Origin: Rhodanobacter denitrificans
GTDB taxonomy: Bacteria; Pseudomonadota; Gammaproteobacteria; Xanthomonadales; Rhodanobacteraceae
Length of the DNA stretch: 64,000 nt
Reading direction: 5' to 3'
NCBI RefSeq assembly: GCF_003335105.1
Contig: NZ_QFWQ01000002.1
Coordinates: 124,001 to 188,000 of the forward strand
Shown: piece after piece, positions 31,249 through 41,392 of the stretch
Layout: each line of letters begins with the position of its first letter
How positions within the stretch are numbered: the first letter of the stretch is position 1
Notes under the pieces: generated by a model
Told to the model about the DNA's origin: nothing
The model's input: the letters and a program-made list of their open reading frames with translations, nothing else
Databases searched by the model: none
Translations under genes and position numbers: made by a program

Positions 31249-31998
31249 TCAGCCGTCGGCCAGCCAGATCAGGCTGGCGAAGCGGCCGCTGCGGGCACCG
31301 TCGCGGCGATAGGAGTAGAAGCGCGCATCGGCCAGCGTGTCGAAACCGCCGCCATGGATGCGCTGGATGCCGGCGGCCTGCAGCCGGCGCCGCGCCAGGG
31401 CGGCGAGGTCGCACAGCCAGTGTCCGGCACGGGTGGCCGCGAAGCAGTCAGCGGCGCCGGCATCGGATGCCAGGAAGGCGCTGCGCACCTCTTCGCCCAC
31501 CTCGTAGGAAGCCGCGCCGATGCACGGCCCCAGCCAGGCCAGCAGCCGCGCCGGCGGGGTTTCCAGTTGGGTCAGGGTGGCCTCCAGCACGCCGGCGGCC
31601 AGCCCGCGCCAGCCCGCGTGGGCGGCGCCGATCTCGCTGCCGTCGGCGGTGCAGAACAGCACCGGCAGGCAGTCGGCCGTGAGGATGGACAGTACCGTAC
31701 CGGGAATGTGCGACACCGCCGCATCCGCCTGCGGCTCGTCCGCGCTGGGCAGCGGCCCCAGTTCGGCCACGCCGGTACCGTGCACCTGGCGCAGCCAGCG
31801 CGGCGCCGATGGCAGGCGCAGCGCCTGCTGCAGCGCGCTGCGGTTGGACTGCACAGCATCGGCGTCGTCGCCGCTGCGCAGGCCGAGATTGAAACGGTCG
31901 AACGGCGGCGCCGAGATGCCCGGCCCCAGGCGGGTAGTGACCGCCGCGTGGACCCGCGACGGGGCCGGCCAGTCGGGGAAAATCCAGGTATCGGTCAT
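31249..31998 (-). CDS. pgeF: Multicopper polyphenol oxidase/laccase-domain protein PgeF (YfiH)
   Basis: A DUF152/YfiH-family protein of 249 residues. Bacterial members act on purine nucleosides or edit mis-incorporated L-Ser in UDP-MurNAc peptides; the old laccase name is uncertain. Metal/active-site motifs are [11 protein letters not shown] (His), [11 protein letters not shown] (Cys), [15 protein letters not shown] (His) and [15 protein letters not shown]. The start at ATG 31998 ([13 protein letters not shown]) is preferred to a far-upstream start at 32052. It lies 67 bases after rluD on the same strand, in the order rluD-pgeF-clpB common in gammaproteobacteria. Confidence 0.93.
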   Translation of the reverse strand: MTDTWIFPDWPAPSRVHAAVTTRLGPGISAPPFDRFNLGLRSGDDADAVQSNRSALQQALRLPSAPRWLRQVHGTGVAELGPLPSADEPQADAAVSHIPGTVLSILTADCLPVLFCTADGSEIGAAHAGWRGLAAGVLEATLTQLETPPARLLAWLGPCIGAASYEVGEEVRSAFLASDAGAADCFAATRAGHWLCDLAALARRRLQAAGIQRIHGGGFDTLADARFYSYRRDGARSGRFASLIWLADG

Positions 31999-32065
31999 TT
32001 TCCGGGAGTCGCTAGCGGGGTGGGGAGTCGGCAAGCATCGCACACCCGCCACCCCGATTCCCGCC

Positions 32066-33040
32066 TCAGTAGTGGTCCGAACCGTGCTCGGCCAGATCCG
32101 CGCGCAGCGCCTCGATCAGCGCCTGCTGGTCGGCCGGCCGCTTCGCGTCGAACGACAGCGCCTCGCCGGTGGCCGGGTGGACGAAGGACAGCTTCTCGGC
32201 ATGCAGCGCCTGCCGGCGGAAGCCACGCAGGGTGGCAGCCAGTTCCGCGGTGGCGCCCTTCGGCAGTTTCAGGCCGCCGCCGTACAACGGGTCACCCACC
32301 AGCGGGTGGCCGATGTGCGCGAGGTGCACGCGGATCTGGTGGGTGCGGCCGGTTTCCAGCTGGCACTGCAGCAGGCTGTGGGCGCGGAAGCGTTCGCGCA
32401 GGCGGTAGTGGGTCACGGCGCGCTTGCCGTCCTCCTCGTCGCGCACCGCCTGGCGCAGGCGGTCGCCCATGCTGCGCCCGATCGGCGCGTCCACCGTGCC
32501 GCCGGCCACCAGCGTGCCCAGTACCACCGCCTCGTACTGGCGCTCCACCTCGTGCCGCGACAGCAGGTCCACCAGCGCGGTGTACGTCGGCAGGGTGCGC
32601 GCCACCACCATCAGGCCGGAGGTGTCCTTGTCCAGCCGGTGCACGATGCCCGCCCGCGGCAATTCGGCCAGCTTCGGATCGTGGTGCAGCAATGCGTTGA
32701 GCAGGGTGCCGGCGGGGTTGCCGGCGCCGGGGTGGACCACCAGCCCGGCCGGCTTGTCCAGCACCAGCAGGTGCCCGTCCTCGTGCACCACGGTCAACTC
32801 GATGGCCTCCGGCGCGCTGGACACCTCGTTTTCCAGTTCCACCTGCAGGCGCACTCGCTCGCCGCCGCGCAGCAGCTGCCGCGGTGGCGCCTGCACGCCG
32901 TCCAGGGTCACCGCGCCGGACTTGATCCAGCCGCTGAGCCGCGAACGCGAGTAGTCCGGGAACATCTCGGCCAAAGCCTGGTCGAACCTGCGTCCCGCCG
33001 CGCCCAGCGGGACTTCCGCCTCGTGCCGGACCGTGGTCAT
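32066..33040 (-). CDS. rluD: 23S rRNA pseudouridine synthase RluD
   Basis: It isomerises uridines 1911/1915/1917-type positions of 23S rRNA helix 69. An N-terminal S4 domain ([32 protein letters not shown]) precedes the RluA-family catalytic domain with [14 protein letters not shown], whose Asp is the nucleophile, then [28 protein letters not shown]. 324 residues from the ATG at 33040; a GTG three codons upstream is possible. It is divergent from bamD, the usual arrangement in gammaproteobacteria. Confidence 0.95.
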   Translation of the reverse strand: MTTVRHEAEVPLGAAGRRFDQALAEMFPDYSRSRLSGWIKSGAVTLDGVQAPPRQLLRGGERVRLQVELENEVSSAPEAIELTVVHEDGHLLVLDKPAGLVVHPGAGNPAGTLLNALLHHDPKLAELPRAGIVHRLDKDTSGLMVVARTLPTYTALVDLLSRHEVERQYEAVVLGTLVAGGTVDAPIGRSMGDRLRQAVRDEEDGKRAVTHYRLRERFRAHSLLQCQLETGRTHQIRVHLAHIGHPLVGDPLYGGGLKLPKGATAELAATLRGFRRQALHAEKLSFVHPATGEALSFDAKRPADQQALIEALRADLAEHGSDHY

Positions 33041-33111
33041 GCCGCCCACCGCGGCCGGCAGCCGGTTTCGGCTATCATGCCTTTTCGCTCAAACATCCGA
33101 ATTCCTTCCTT

Positions 33112-33978
33112 ATGCGCCCAACGATCGACCCGCCCAAGCTGCCGATGTCCGCGTTGCCTGTCTTGAAAGTGCTTGTGGTGCTCATGCTCGCCGTATCGAT
33201 CGGTGCGTGCTCGATGTTCAAGTCGAAAGGCGACTCGATCGACACGATGCCGGTGGACGCGCTGTACAACAATGCGCACAACTCGCTGGAAAATGCCGAC
33301 TACGCCGCCGCCACCAAGGCCTACCAGCGCCTGATCGCGCGCTTCCCGTCGGGCGACTACAACGAACAGGCGCAACTCGAGCTGGCCTATTCGCAGTACA
33401 AGGACAACGAGCCGGATGATGCCCTGTCGACCGTGAACCGCTTCATCAAGACGTATCCGGCCAACAAGCACGTCGATTATGCCTATTACCTGCGCGGCCT
33501 GATCAACTTCGACCGCACCAGCACGTTCCTGGAGCGCTACATCCCCCGTTCCACCGGGAACGCGCGCCGCGACCAGGGCTACAACCTGCAGTCGTTCGAC
33601 GATTTCTCCGAGTTGTCGCGCCGCTTCCCGGACAGCGCCTACACGGCGGATGCGCGCCAGCGCATGATCTACCTGCGCAACGTGCTGGCCCAGTACGAGA
33701 TCAACGTGGCCGAATTCTACCTGCGCAACAAGGCCTATATCGCCTCCGCCGACCGCGCGCAGTACGTGATCGAGCACTACCAGCAGTCTCCGCAGACCGG
33801 CGACGCGCTGGCCATCCTCACCCGCAACTACCTGGCGCTGGACCAGAAGGCCCTGGCCGACCAGAGCCGCCAGGTGCTGGCACTGAACTACCCGAACCAC
33901 CCCTACCTGACCGATCCCAAGTGGCCGCACGCGCCCTCCACGCTGCGCAAGATGGTGCCGTTCTCGGGGCACCATTGA
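33112..33978 (+). CDS. bamD: Outer membrane protein assembly lipoprotein BamD
   Basis: An essential BAM-complex lipoprotein that helps BamA insert beta-barrels. 288 residues. The lipobox is SIGAC with lipid-modified Cys33, then five TPR-like repeats (ALYNNAHNSLENADYAAATKAYQRLIARFPSG, ELAYSQYKDNEPDDAL, YYLRGLINFD). The N-terminus before the hydrophobic helix is long; an ATG at 33145 (MSALPVLKV) would give a more typical 21-residue signal. A -10-like TATCAT lies about 35 bases upstream. It is followed by a strong terminator. Confidence 0.95.
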   Translation: MRPTIDPPKLPMSALPVLKVLVVLMLAVSIGACSMFKSKGDSIDTMPVDALYNNAHNSLENADYAAATKAYQRLIARFPSGDYNEQAQLELAYSQYKDNEPDDALSTVNRFIKTYPANKHVDYAYYLRGLINFDRTSTFLERYIPRSTGNARRDQGYNLQSFDDFSELSRRFPDSAYTADARQRMIYLRNVLAQYEINVAEFYLRNKAYIASADRAQYVIEHYQQSPQTGDALAILTRNYLALDQKALADQSRQVLALNYPNHPYLTDPKWPHAPSTLRKMVPFSGHH

Positions 33979-34004
33979 GTTTCATCGACCCATCCGACCA
34001 CAGG

Positions 34005-34033
34005 AAAGCCGGCGCACACGCGCCGGCTTTTTT
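34005..34033 (+). terminator. Rho-independent terminator of bamD
   Basis: An 11-bp stem (AAAGCCGGCGC with GCGCCGGCTTT), loop ACAC and a run of T ending at 34033, 27 bases after the bamD stop. A second hairpin (8 bp, 34083-34115) follows near the convergent nadE end but has no T-run. Confidence 0.92.
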
Positions 34034-34135
34034 CATGGGGATTTCGCAAACTCCAACCCTCGCCCGAAGGGGGTGGGGCGAACGTGGCATGGGGTGCGGC
34101 TTCGCTGATGCCACGGCGCCTCTTCACTTCGAGGG

Positions 34136-35779
34136 TCAATGCCAGCCGGAAGTGATCGGATAACGCCGCTCGCGGCCGAACGCGCGGGTGGTCGCCCGCG
34201 GTCCCGGCGCCGACTGCCGCCGCTTGAACTCGTTCAGCAGCACCAGCCGCACCACCCTGCGCACCACATCGGCCGGGAAGCCCTGCGCCACAATCTCCGC
34301 CTGCGACTGCTCGCGCTCGATGAAGCGTTCGAGGATCGCGTCCAGCTCGTCGTACGGCGGCAGTGAATCCTGGTCGGTCTGGTTGTCGCGCAATTCGGCC
34401 GACGGTGGGCGTTCGATCACTTCGGTCGGGATGGGGGATTCGGGACGACCCGCCACCCGGCTGCTCATCCCGGCCTCGTTGCGCCAGCGCGCCAGCCGGT
34501 ACACCGCGGTCTTGTAGACATCCTTCAGCGGCGCATAGGCGCCGCACATGTCGCCGTACAGCGTGGCGTAGCCCACCGCCATTTCGCTCTTGTTGCCGGT
34601 CGCCAGCAGCAGCAGACGATGCTTGTTGGACAGCGCCATCAACATCGTGCCGCGGATGCGCGACTGCAGGTTTTCCTCGGTGGTGTCGGCACTCTTGCCG
34701 GCGAACGCCGGGGTGAGCGCGTCGATGAAGGCCTGATAGGTCGCCTCGATCGGGATCACGTGGTAGGCCACGCCCAGCCGCTCCGCCTGGGCGCGCGCGC
34801 CGTCCAGCGACAGCTGCGAGGTGTAGCGGGTAGGCATCATCACCGCGGTGACGCGCCCGGCGCCGAGCGCATCGACCGCCAGCGCCAGGGTCAGCGCCGA
34901 GTCGATGCCACCGGACAACCCCAGCAGCACGCCGCCGAAACCGTTCTTGTCGATGTAGTCGCGGGTGCCGCGTACCAGCGCGGCGTACAGCGTCGCCTCG
35001 GGTGCCGGGTCGGCGACGACCGGCCAGTCCTGCGCTGACAGCGTGCGCGTGGCCGGATCGAATTCGGCCCACAGCAGCGCATCGACGAAGGCCGGCGCGC
35101 GCGCGGCGACCGCGCCATCGCCGTTCACCAGCAGCGAGCCGCCGTCGTAGACCACCTCGTCCTGGCCACCGACCAGGTTGAGGTAGACGAGCGCGCAACC
35201 GGTTTCGCGCGCCCGCGCCTGCAGCACTGCCTCGCGCTCGGCCTGCTTCGCGCCATCCCACGGCGAGGCATTGATCACCAGCAACAGCTCCGCGCCCTCG
35301 GCCGCGGCCTGCGCGGCCGGCTCCGGCTGCCACACGTCCTCACAGATCAGGAACCCCACCCGCACCCCGTCGACCACCGCGGTGGCCGACTCGTGGCCGG
35401 GGCGGAAATAGCGCTTGTCGTCGAATACGCCATAGTTCGGCAACACCTGCTTGTGCGCGGTGCACTCCACCCGGCCATCGCGCAGCAGGCTGGCCGCGTT
35501 GAACACCGCGCCCTCGCCGTGCGGATGGCCGACCAGCGCGGCGATGCCGCGAGTGGTCGTCGCCAGCGCGGCCAGCTCGCCGGCGCAGGCGGCCAGGAAG
35601 CTGGGTCGCAACAGCAGGTCTTCCGGCGGGTAGCCGCTCAGGGTCAGCTCGGGAAACGCCACCAGCGCGGCGCCGCCACTGCGCGCGCGTGCGATCAGTT
35701 CGCCAGCCTTCGCGGCATTCGGCGCCACCGCGCCGACCGGAAAATCGAACTGCGCAAGCGCGAGGCGTAGGGAGGGCAT
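34136..35779 (-). CDS. nadE: Glutamine-dependent NAD+ synthase
   Basis: It makes NAD+ from nicotinate adenine dinucleotide, ATP and glutamine. 547 residues, two domains. The N-terminal nitrilase-type glutaminase shows its Glu-Lys-Cys triad in FPELTLSGYPPEDLL, HKQVLPNYGVFDDKRYF and GFLICEDVWQ. The C-terminal synthetase shows the PP-loop LSGGIDSAL and ATGNKSEMAVGYATLYGDMCGAYAPLKD. Ammonia is channelled between the domains. It is convergent with bamD. Confidence 0.96.
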   Translation of the reverse strand: MPSLRLALAQFDFPVGAVAPNAAKAGELIARARSGGAALVAFPELTLSGYPPEDLLLRPSFLAACAGELAALATTTRGIAALVGHPHGEGAVFNAASLLRDGRVECTAHKQVLPNYGVFDDKRYFRPGHESATAVVDGVRVGFLICEDVWQPEPAAQAAAEGAELLLVINASPWDGAKQAEREAVLQARARETGCALVYLNLVGGQDEVVYDGGSLLVNGDGAVAARAPAFVDALLWAEFDPATRTLSAQDWPVVADPAPEATLYAALVRGTRDYIDKNGFGGVLLGLSGGIDSALTLALAVDALGAGRVTAVMMPTRYTSQLSLDGARAQAERLGVAYHVIPIEATYQAFIDALTPAFAGKSADTTEENLQSRIRGTMLMALSNKHRLLLLATGNKSEMAVGYATLYGDMCGAYAPLKDVYKTAVYRLARWRNEAGMSSRVAGRPESPIPTEVIERPPSAELRDNQTDQDSLPPYDELDAILERFIEREQSQAEIVAQGFPADVVRRVVRLVLLNEFKRRQSAPGPRATTRAFGRERRYPITSGWH

Positions 35780-36061
35780 GCCGACGAATCCGTGTTTCGG
35801 GGGTAGCTTCCCATGATACCCGAGGCACCCGTGCGCGCCGGGGCATCAGCCTATCCGCCGGACCAGCAATACCGTCGCCAGCGCAAGCAAGAGGGCACAG
35901 CACTGGTTGATCCGTTCCACCGCGCTGTCGACGGTGACCGCCGCAATGCCGCGCGCCGCCCGGCGGAGCCTGCGAAGCCCGCAGCGGGCTTGAGCGCGGG
36001 GCGGCGGCAAAGAAAAGGGCCGCATCGCTGCGGCCCTCATCGTATCGGTCGGAACGACCGA
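35780..36061. other. Intergenic region between nadE and sucD
   Basis: 282 bases. The only clear element is the sucCD terminator at 36008-36036. A 64-codon minus-strand frame (35846-36040) runs through that terminator, is Arg/Ala-rich and has no recognisable similarity, so it is not called. Confidence 0.6.
36008..36036 (-). terminator. Rho-independent terminator of sucCD
   Basis: On the minus strand, an 8-bp stem (GGGCCGCA with TGCGGCCC), loop GCGA and a TTTTCTTT tract, about 25 bases after the sucD stop. Confidence 0.85.
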
Positions 36062-36937
36062 TTACTTTTTCATCAGCTTCGCGAGCGTCTTGCCCAGGTC
36101 GGCCGGCGATTTCACCGTGGTGACGCCGGCCTTCTCCAGCGCGGCGAACTTCGCCGCGGCGGTGCCCTTGCCGCCGGAGATGATCGCGCCGGCGTGGCCC
36201 ATGCGCTTGCCGGCCGGGGCCGAGGCGCCGGCGATGAACGACACCATCGGCTTGGTCACGTACTCGCCGATGAACTCGGCCGCGTCCTCCTCGGCGCTGC
36301 CGCCGATCTCGCCGACCATGATGATGCCTTCGGTCTGCGGGTCGTCCTGGAACAGCTTCAGGCAGTCGATGAAGTTCAGGCCGTTGATCGGGTCGCCACC
36401 GATGCCGATCACCGTGCTCTGGCCGAGGCCTTCGTTGGTGGTCTGGAACACCGCCTCATAGGTCAGCGTGCCGGAGCGCGAGACCACGCCGACCTTGCCC
36501 TTGCTGTGGATGTGGCCGGGCATGATGCCGATCTTGCATTCGCCCGGGGTGATGATGCCGGGGCAGTTCGGCCCGATCAGGATGGTTTCTGGATGCTGCG
36601 CCAGCACGTTCTTGACGCGCAGCATGTCCAGCACCGGGATGCCCTCGGTGATCGCCACGATCACGCGAATGCCCGCGTCGACCGCTTCCAGGATGGAGTC
36701 GGCCGCGAACGGCGGCGGCACGAAGATCACCGACGCGTCGGCGCCGGTTTCCAGCACGGCCTCATCGACCGAATTGAATACCGGCAGGCCGATGTGCTCG
36801 GAGCCGCCCTTGCCCGGGGTAACGCCGCCGACGACCTGGGTGCCGTAGTCGAGGCACTGCTGTGCGTGGAAGGTGCCCTGCTGGCCGGTGAAGCCCTGCA
36901 CGATCACCTTGGTGTTTTTGTTGACGAGTACGGACAT
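36062..36937 (-). CDS. sucD: Succinyl-CoA synthetase, alpha subunit
   Basis: TCA-cycle enzyme subunit that binds CoA and carries the phosphohistidine. 291 residues. It begins [26 protein letters not shown] (CoA-binding Rossmann fold). The active site is [17 protein letters not shown] with the phosphorylated His, and [19 protein letters not shown] is also conserved. It follows sucC by 14 bases; together they form the standard alpha2beta2 or alpha-beta enzyme. Confidence 0.97.
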   Translation of the reverse strand: MSVLVNKNTKVIVQGFTGQQGTFHAQQCLDYGTQVVGGVTPGKGGSEHIGLPVFNSVDEAVLETGADASVIFVPPPFAADSILEAVDAGIRVIVAITEGIPVLDMLRVKNVLAQHPETILIGPNCPGIITPGECKIGIMPGHIHSKGKVGVVSRSGTLTYEAVFQTTNEGLGQSTVIGIGGDPINGLNFIDCLKLFQDDPQTEGIIMVGEIGGSAEEDAAEFIGEYVTKPMVSFIAGASAPAGKRMGHAGAIISGGKGTAAAKFAALEKAGVTTVKSPADLGKTLAKLMKK

Positions 36938-36951
36938 GGTTTAGTTGCTCC

Positions 36952-38112
36952 TCACTTCGCGGCTGCCACGGCTTTCTGCGCCGCGTCGTTGAGATCGTCG
37001 GCCGGCGTGATCGCCAGACCGGAGTTGGCCAGCAGCGCGCGGCCCTGATCGACATTGGTACCCTGCAGGCGCACCACCACCGGAATCTTCAGGCCCACTT
37101 CCTTCACCGCGGCAATGATGCCCTCGGCGATCATGTCGCAGCGCACGATGCCGCCGAAGATGTTGACCAGGATGCAACGCACCTTGTCCGAGGAAGTGAT
37201 CAGCTTGAACGCTTCGGTGACGCGCTCCTTGGTGGCGCCGCCGCCCACGTCGAGGAAGTTGGCCGGCTCGCCGCCCGCCAGCTTGATCACGTCCATGGTG
37301 GCCATGGCCAGGCCGGCGCCGTTGACCATGCAGCCAATGTTGCCGTCCATCGTCACGTAGTTGAGGTTGCTCTGCTGCGCGGCCGCCTCGGCGGCGTCTT
37401 CCTGGGTCAGGTCACGCATCGCGGCCAGGTCGGCGTGGCGGAACTCGGCGTTGTCGTCGGAGTTCACCTTGCCGTCCAGCGCGGCGAGGTTGCCGTCGGC
37501 GAGGATCGCCAGCGGGTTCAGCTCGACCAGCGAGAGGTCCTTCTCGTTGAACAGCTTGTACAGGCCCAGCATGATCTTCGTCAGTTGGTTGACCTGCTTC
37601 GGGTTGAGGTCCATCGCGAAGCCGAGGTTGCGGCACTGGTAGGGCTGCAGGCCCTCGACGAAGTCCACCACCACGGTGTGGATGTCCTCGGGGGTGTCCT
37701 TGGCCACCTGCTCGATGTCCACGCCGCCGTGCTTGGAGGCGATGAACGAGACGGCCTTGGAATCGCGGTCCACCAGCACCGACAGGTACAGCTCCTTGGC
37801 GATGTCGGTGGCATCGGTGACCAGCACCAGGTTCACCGGCAGCGCGCGGCCGGCCGACTGGTAGGTCTCCATGCGCGTGCCGAGCATGCCCTTGGCGGCG
37901 GTGCGGACGTCGTCAAAACTCCTGCAGAACTTCACGCCGCCGGCCTTGCCGCGGCCGCCGGCATGGATCTGCGCCTTGACCATCCATTGCGTGCCGCCGA
38001 GCGCCTTGGCGGCATCGACGGCGGCATCGGGGGAGTTGGCGATCTTGCCCGGCGGCACGGCGATGCCGTACTGCGCGAACAGTTCTTTGGCCTGGTATTC
38101 GTGGAAATTCAT
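36952..38112 (-). CDS. sucC: Succinyl-CoA synthetase, beta subunit
   Basis: An ADP/GDP-forming subunit with an ATP-grasp fold, 386 residues. It has the N-terminal [17 protein letters not shown], the nucleotide region [17 protein letters not shown], and the C-terminal ligase domain [19 protein letters not shown]. The ATG at 38112 gives the canonical start. It is transcribed with sucD, away from pilS, an arrangement also found in other xanthomonads. Confidence 0.97.
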   Translation of the reverse strand: MNFHEYQAKELFAQYGIAVPPGKIANSPDAAVDAAKALGGTQWMVKAQIHAGGRGKAGGVKFCRSFDDVRTAAKGMLGTRMETYQSAGRALPVNLVLVTDATDIAKELYLSVLVDRDSKAVSFIASKHGGVDIEQVAKDTPEDIHTVVVDFVEGLQPYQCRNLGFAMDLNPKQVNQLTKIMLGLYKLFNEKDLSLVELNPLAILADGNLAALDGKVNSDDNAEFRHADLAAMRDLTQEDAAEAAAQQSNLNYVTMDGNIGCMVNGAGLAMATMDVIKLAGGEPANFLDVGGGATKERVTEAFKLITSSDKVRCILVNIFGGIVRCDMIAEGIIAAVKEVGLKIPVVVRLQGTNVDQGRALLANSGLAITPADDLNDAAQKAVAAAK

Positions 38113-38415
38113 TCGATACCTCGAGCGAACGGGAAACGGGTGACGGCCGCACGCGGACACAGCAGCGTGGGTCAGAAGGTCGGACAGCGGATGAACGCGC
38201 CGCCGGGATGCATGCGCCTGCCACACAACCGGCAAAATCTGCGCAACATGGCCGCCCATTTTCGCGGAAGCGGGCGCCGATGGAAAGTGTCGCCTGCCGG
38301 GCAGCCCGCATGCCGCGGTTTCATGCGCTTTCGGCCGCCCGCACGGGGCCGGCCGGCCCGTCTATACTCGTCGTGAACCGTCGGGGGCGCTCCAAATCCA
38401 TCCAGTACAGGCGGC
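38113..38415. other. Divergent intergenic region sucC / pilS
   Basis: 303 bases between divergent genes. A -10-like TATACT (38363-38368) faces pilS, without a good -35 match. I found no clear promoter for sucC, no small ORF and no extended palindrome apart from short GC-rich ones. Confidence 0.45.
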
Positions 38416-40068
38416 ATGATGTCCAGCACACCCTCTCCAGCCAGCGCGCGCGCGGGTATCGCCGCGATCCGCCACGAGCTGTCGTTCCTCAATGCGTTCC
38501 GGCTGGTGCAGGCGCTGGTCTACGTCGGCCTGGCGTTCAGCCCGCCGGGCCTCGGCTGGCCGGCGCTGGCGATGCCCGACTTCGCCCGCGGCATGGCCAT
38601 GCTGTACCTGGTATTCGCGCTGGTCATGCTGCTGTTCAACCGGCGCAGCATGCCCTACGCGCGGGCGGTGGTGGCCTCGAGCCTGGCCGTGGACATCGCC
38701 GCCGCAGTGCTGGCGATCGTCGCCATGCACGATGCGCGCATCGGCATCGCGATGATGCTGGCGGTGAACCTCAGCGCCGGCGCGCTGATCCTGCCGCTGC
38801 GGCTGTCCAGCTTCTTCGCCGCGCTTGCCACGCTGGGCATGCTCGGGCACACCTTCTTCAGCAAGTCGGCCCAGAGTCCCGGCGACCGCGACCTGCTCGA
38901 GGCCGCGCTGTTCGGCCTCGCCTACTTCGCCACCACCACGCTGTGCCACGTGCTGGGCCGGCAGCTGCGCGCCACCGAGGCGCTGGCCGAGCAGCGCAGC
39001 ACCGACCTCGCCAACCTGGCCCAGGTGAACGAACTGATCATCCGCCGCATGAAAACCGGCGTGCTGCTGGTGGACGACGCCAACCGCATCCACCAGATCA
39101 ACGAGTCGGCCTGGATGCTGCTGGGCAACCCCGGCGCCGACCAGCGCGACCTCGGGCAGCTGGCCCCCGAGCTCTCGCGCCGGCTGTATCACTGGATGAC
39201 CTCGGGCAAGCTGGACGAGACCGCCACCCAGCTCGCCGATGGCGTGCCCGAGGTGGTGCCGCGGTTCACCCGGCTGGCGCCGAACGACGACTCGCACGTA
39301 CTGATCTTCCTCGACGACACCTCGCTGCTGTCGCGCCGCGCCGAGGAACTCACGCTGACCTCGCTGGGCCGTCTGTCCGCCTCGATCGCGCACGAGATCC
39401 GCAACCCGCTGGCGGCGATCCGCTACTCGGCGCAGCTGCTTGCCGAATCGCGCAGCATGGACGCCACCGACCAGCGCATGGTCGAGATCATCAACAACCA
39501 CTGCATCCGGCTCAACGAGATCATCGAGAACATCCTGCAGCTGTCGCGGCGCGAGCGCTCGCGCCCGGAGACGTTGGACCTCGGCCACTGGGCGCAGAAC
39601 TTCGTCGACGAATACCGCCAGGGCAACGACCTCGGCGCCGACTCGCTGCGCGCGATCGCCGGCAGCGGCAGTCCGGTGGCCGCGGTGGCCGATCCGCAGC
39701 AGTTGCAGCAGGTGGTGTGGAACCTGGTGCAGAACGCGCTGCGCTACGGCCGCCTGCCCGGCGAACCGGCGCGGGTGATGGTGGTCACCCGCCAGGGCGA
39801 GCACGGCGTGCCCATCATGGAGGTGATCGACCGCGGCCCCGGCATCGCGCCGAAGGTGGCCGCGCAGATCTTCGAGCCGTTCTACACCACCCACGAGTAC
39901 GGCACCGGCCTGGGCCTGTACCTGGCCCGGCAGATGAGCGAGGCCAACCAGGCCGCGCTGGAGTACGTGCGCGTGGCCGGCGGCGGCAGCTGCTTCCGGC
40001 TGGTGCTGACGCCGCCGGCGCGCAGCCCGGCCGATCCCGCCGAGACCGCCGAAGCCGCCGCGCACTGA
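38416..40068 (+). CDS. pilS: Sensor histidine kinase PilS
   Basis: The membrane kinase that controls pilin transcription through PilR. 550 residues. About six N-terminal TM helices (LVQALVYVGLAFSP to LAYFATTTLCHVL) precede a PAS-like domain (RMKTGVLLVDDANRIHQINESAWMLLG), a HisKA box SIAHEIRNPLAAIRYSAQLLA, an N-box (VVWNLVQNALRYG), and G-boxes DRGPGIAPK and GTGLGLYLA. In related genomes pilR follows directly, but here pilR is at 48810, after an inserted sugar locus. The 3' end is 10 bases from the convergent lacI-type gene. Confidence 0.93.
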   Translation: MMSSTPSPASARAGIAAIRHELSFLNAFRLVQALVYVGLAFSPPGLGWPALAMPDFARGMAMLYLVFALVMLLFNRRSMPYARAVVASSLAVDIAAAVLAIVAMHDARIGIAMMLAVNLSAGALILPLRLSSFFAALATLGMLGHTFFSKSAQSPGDRDLLEAALFGLAYFATTTLCHVLGRQLRATEALAEQRSTDLANLAQVNELIIRRMKTGVLLVDDANRIHQINESAWMLLGNPGADQRDLGQLAPELSRRLYHWMTSGKLDETATQLADGVPEVVPRFTRLAPNDDSHVLIFLDDTSLLSRRAEELTLTSLGRLSASIAHEIRNPLAAIRYSAQLLAESRSMDATDQRMVEIINNHCIRLNEIIENILQLSRRERSRPETLDLGHWAQNFVDEYRQGNDLGADSLRAIAGSGSPVAAVADPQQLQQVVWNLVQNALRYGRLPGEPARVMVVTRQGEHGVPIMEVIDRGPGIAPKVAAQIFEPFYTTHEYGTGLGLYLARQMSEANQAALEYVRVAGGGSCFRLVLTPPARSPADPAETAEAAAH

Positions 40069-40078
40069 ACTCCGGCGC

Positions 40079-41083
40079 TCAGGTCGAGCGCACGATCAGG
40101 CTGACCGGCAGGGATTCCGAGCTGGCCGGTTCGCCCTCGATCAGCGCCAGCACCTTGCGCGCCAGCAGCATGCCGCCTTCCTGCCAGTCCTGCCGCACCG
40201 AACTCAACGGCGGCAGGAAGCTGGCGCCGAGCGGCATGTCGTCATAGCCGACCACCGACACGTCGGCCGGCACCGAGCGCCCCAGGTCCAGCGTGGCGCG
40301 GATCGCGCCCATCGCGAGCAGGTCGTTGCAGGCGAAGATCGCGTCGAAGCCGACCTTGCGCTGGTGCAGCGAGTGCACCGCATCCATGCCCGAGTCCACG
40401 GTGAACTCGTCGCGCCGCATCAGCAGCGGCTTGATTCCGCGCACCGCCAGCGCATCGATGAAGCCGTTCAGGCGCTCGAAGATTTCCGGGTGGCTGGGAT
40501 TGCCGATGAACACCGGCCGGTGCCGGCCCAGCGCAATGAAGTGCCGCGCCACCACCGCGCCACCAAGGCGGTTGTCGCTGCCCACCACCACGTGCGTGTC
40601 GCTGCCCGACTGCGCGCCCCACACCACCATCGGCAGGTTCAGCTTGTCGAACCGGCGCACCGCGTCCTGGTGCGCACCCTGGCCCAGCAGGATCAGCCCG
40701 TCCGCGGCCTGCACCGCCGCCGCGCTGGCGCCCTGGCGGGTGGTCAGCAGCACGCTGTAGCCGGCCGCGGTCAGTTCCTGCGAGATACCGCCCAGCAGCA
40801 CCAGCGGATACGGATCGAACATGGTGCGGTCGGTGGAGGGCTTCATCTCCACGATCACCGCCACGGTATGGCTGCGGCGCAGGCGTAGGTTGCGCGCGCT
40901 GATGTTGAGCTTGTAGCCGTGCTCGCGCGCCAGCGCCTGGATCCGTTCGCGGGTTTCCGGATTGACCAGCGGGCTGTCGCCCAGCGCCCGCGAGACGGTG
41001 ATCTTGGATACCCCGGCCAGTTGCGCCAGGTCGGCCATGGTCGGGCCGCCCGACGCGTGCCTGCGCGTGCCCTTCTTGCTCAA
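40079..41083 (-). CDS. LacI family transcriptional regulator (GH65 locus)
   Basis: A sugar-responsive repressor of 334 residues. An N-terminal basic tail (SKKGTRRHASGGPT) precedes the helix-turn-helix MADLAQLAGVSKITVSRALGDSPLVNPETRERI and the hinge helix NISARNLRLRRS. The periplasmic-binding-protein-like ligand domain includes FDAIFACNDLLAMGAIRA and VSVVGYDDMPLGASFLPPLSSV. The TTG at 41083, seven bases after GGGAAG, is preferred; ATG 41038 would start at the HTH itself. It is divergent from the GH65 gene with a palindromic operator between, so it probably represses the cassette and itself until the disaccharide or its product binds. Confidence 0.88.
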   Translation of the reverse strand: MSKKGTRRHASGGPTMADLAQLAGVSKITVSRALGDSPLVNPETRERIQALAREHGYKLNISARNLRLRRSHTVAVIVEMKPSTDRTMFDPYPLVLLGGISQELTAAGYSVLLTTRQGASAAAVQAADGLILLGQGAHQDAVRRFDKLNLPMVVWGAQSGSDTHVVVGSDNRLGGAVVARHFIALGRHRPVFIGNPSHPEIFERLNGFIDALAVRGIKPLLMRRDEFTVDSGMDAVHSLHQRKVGFDAIFACNDLLAMGAIRATLDLGRSVPADVSVVGYDDMPLGASFLPPLSSVRQDWQEGGMLLARKVLALIEGEPASSESLPVSLIVRST

Positions 41084-41392
41084 CTGTCCGCTTCCCTGTT
41101 GATCTGGCCGAGCCGGTACCGCGCCGCCGCCGGGCTGCAGCGATGGCCGTTGCCGGCGCCAGCAGTGTGTCGACATTCGGCCTGCCGATGCAAGCTCGCC
41201 CCGCGCGCGGACTCGCTGCGCACCGATGCGAGCGAAAAGCACGTATCCATGCCCTTCTCCTTCACCGCGGAACCATCCGGCAAGTCTGCAACATCAAATG
41301 TTATCGATATCTTGATACCGATAACATTTGATGCCAAGCTCCCTCCGGCCGGGTGCCGGGCGGCCCATGCATGCGAAGAGGGGAGGTTTACC
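41084..41392. other. Divergent regulatory region of the GH65 locus
   Basis: 309 bases between the LacI-type gene and the GH65 gene. It holds the operator pair at 41292-41333 and the strong ribosome binding site AGGGGAGG (41379-41386), six bases before the GH65 GTG. Short open frames here overlap the operator and show no similarity. Confidence 0.6.
41292..41333. promoter_or_regulatory. LacI-type operator pair
   Basis: A perfect 15-bp inverted repeat: CATCAAATGTTATCG (41292-41306) and CGATAACATTTGATG (41319-41333) with a 12-base spacer. Each arm contains the LacI-family half-site TGTTATCG/CGATAACA with a central CG, so it can be read as two operators about 14 bases apart. It lies 60 bases upstream of the GH65 start. 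Confidence 0.8.

Noticed and set aside
34083-34115. 8-bp hairpin near the nadE end as a terminator
   Set aside because: No T-run follows on the minus strand; too weak to call beyond a possible 3'-end structure.
35846-36040. 64-codon minus-strand frame between nadE and sucD
   Set aside because: It overlaps the sucCD terminator and is Arg-rich non-coding-type sequence, although its C-terminal end has a short hydrophobic run.
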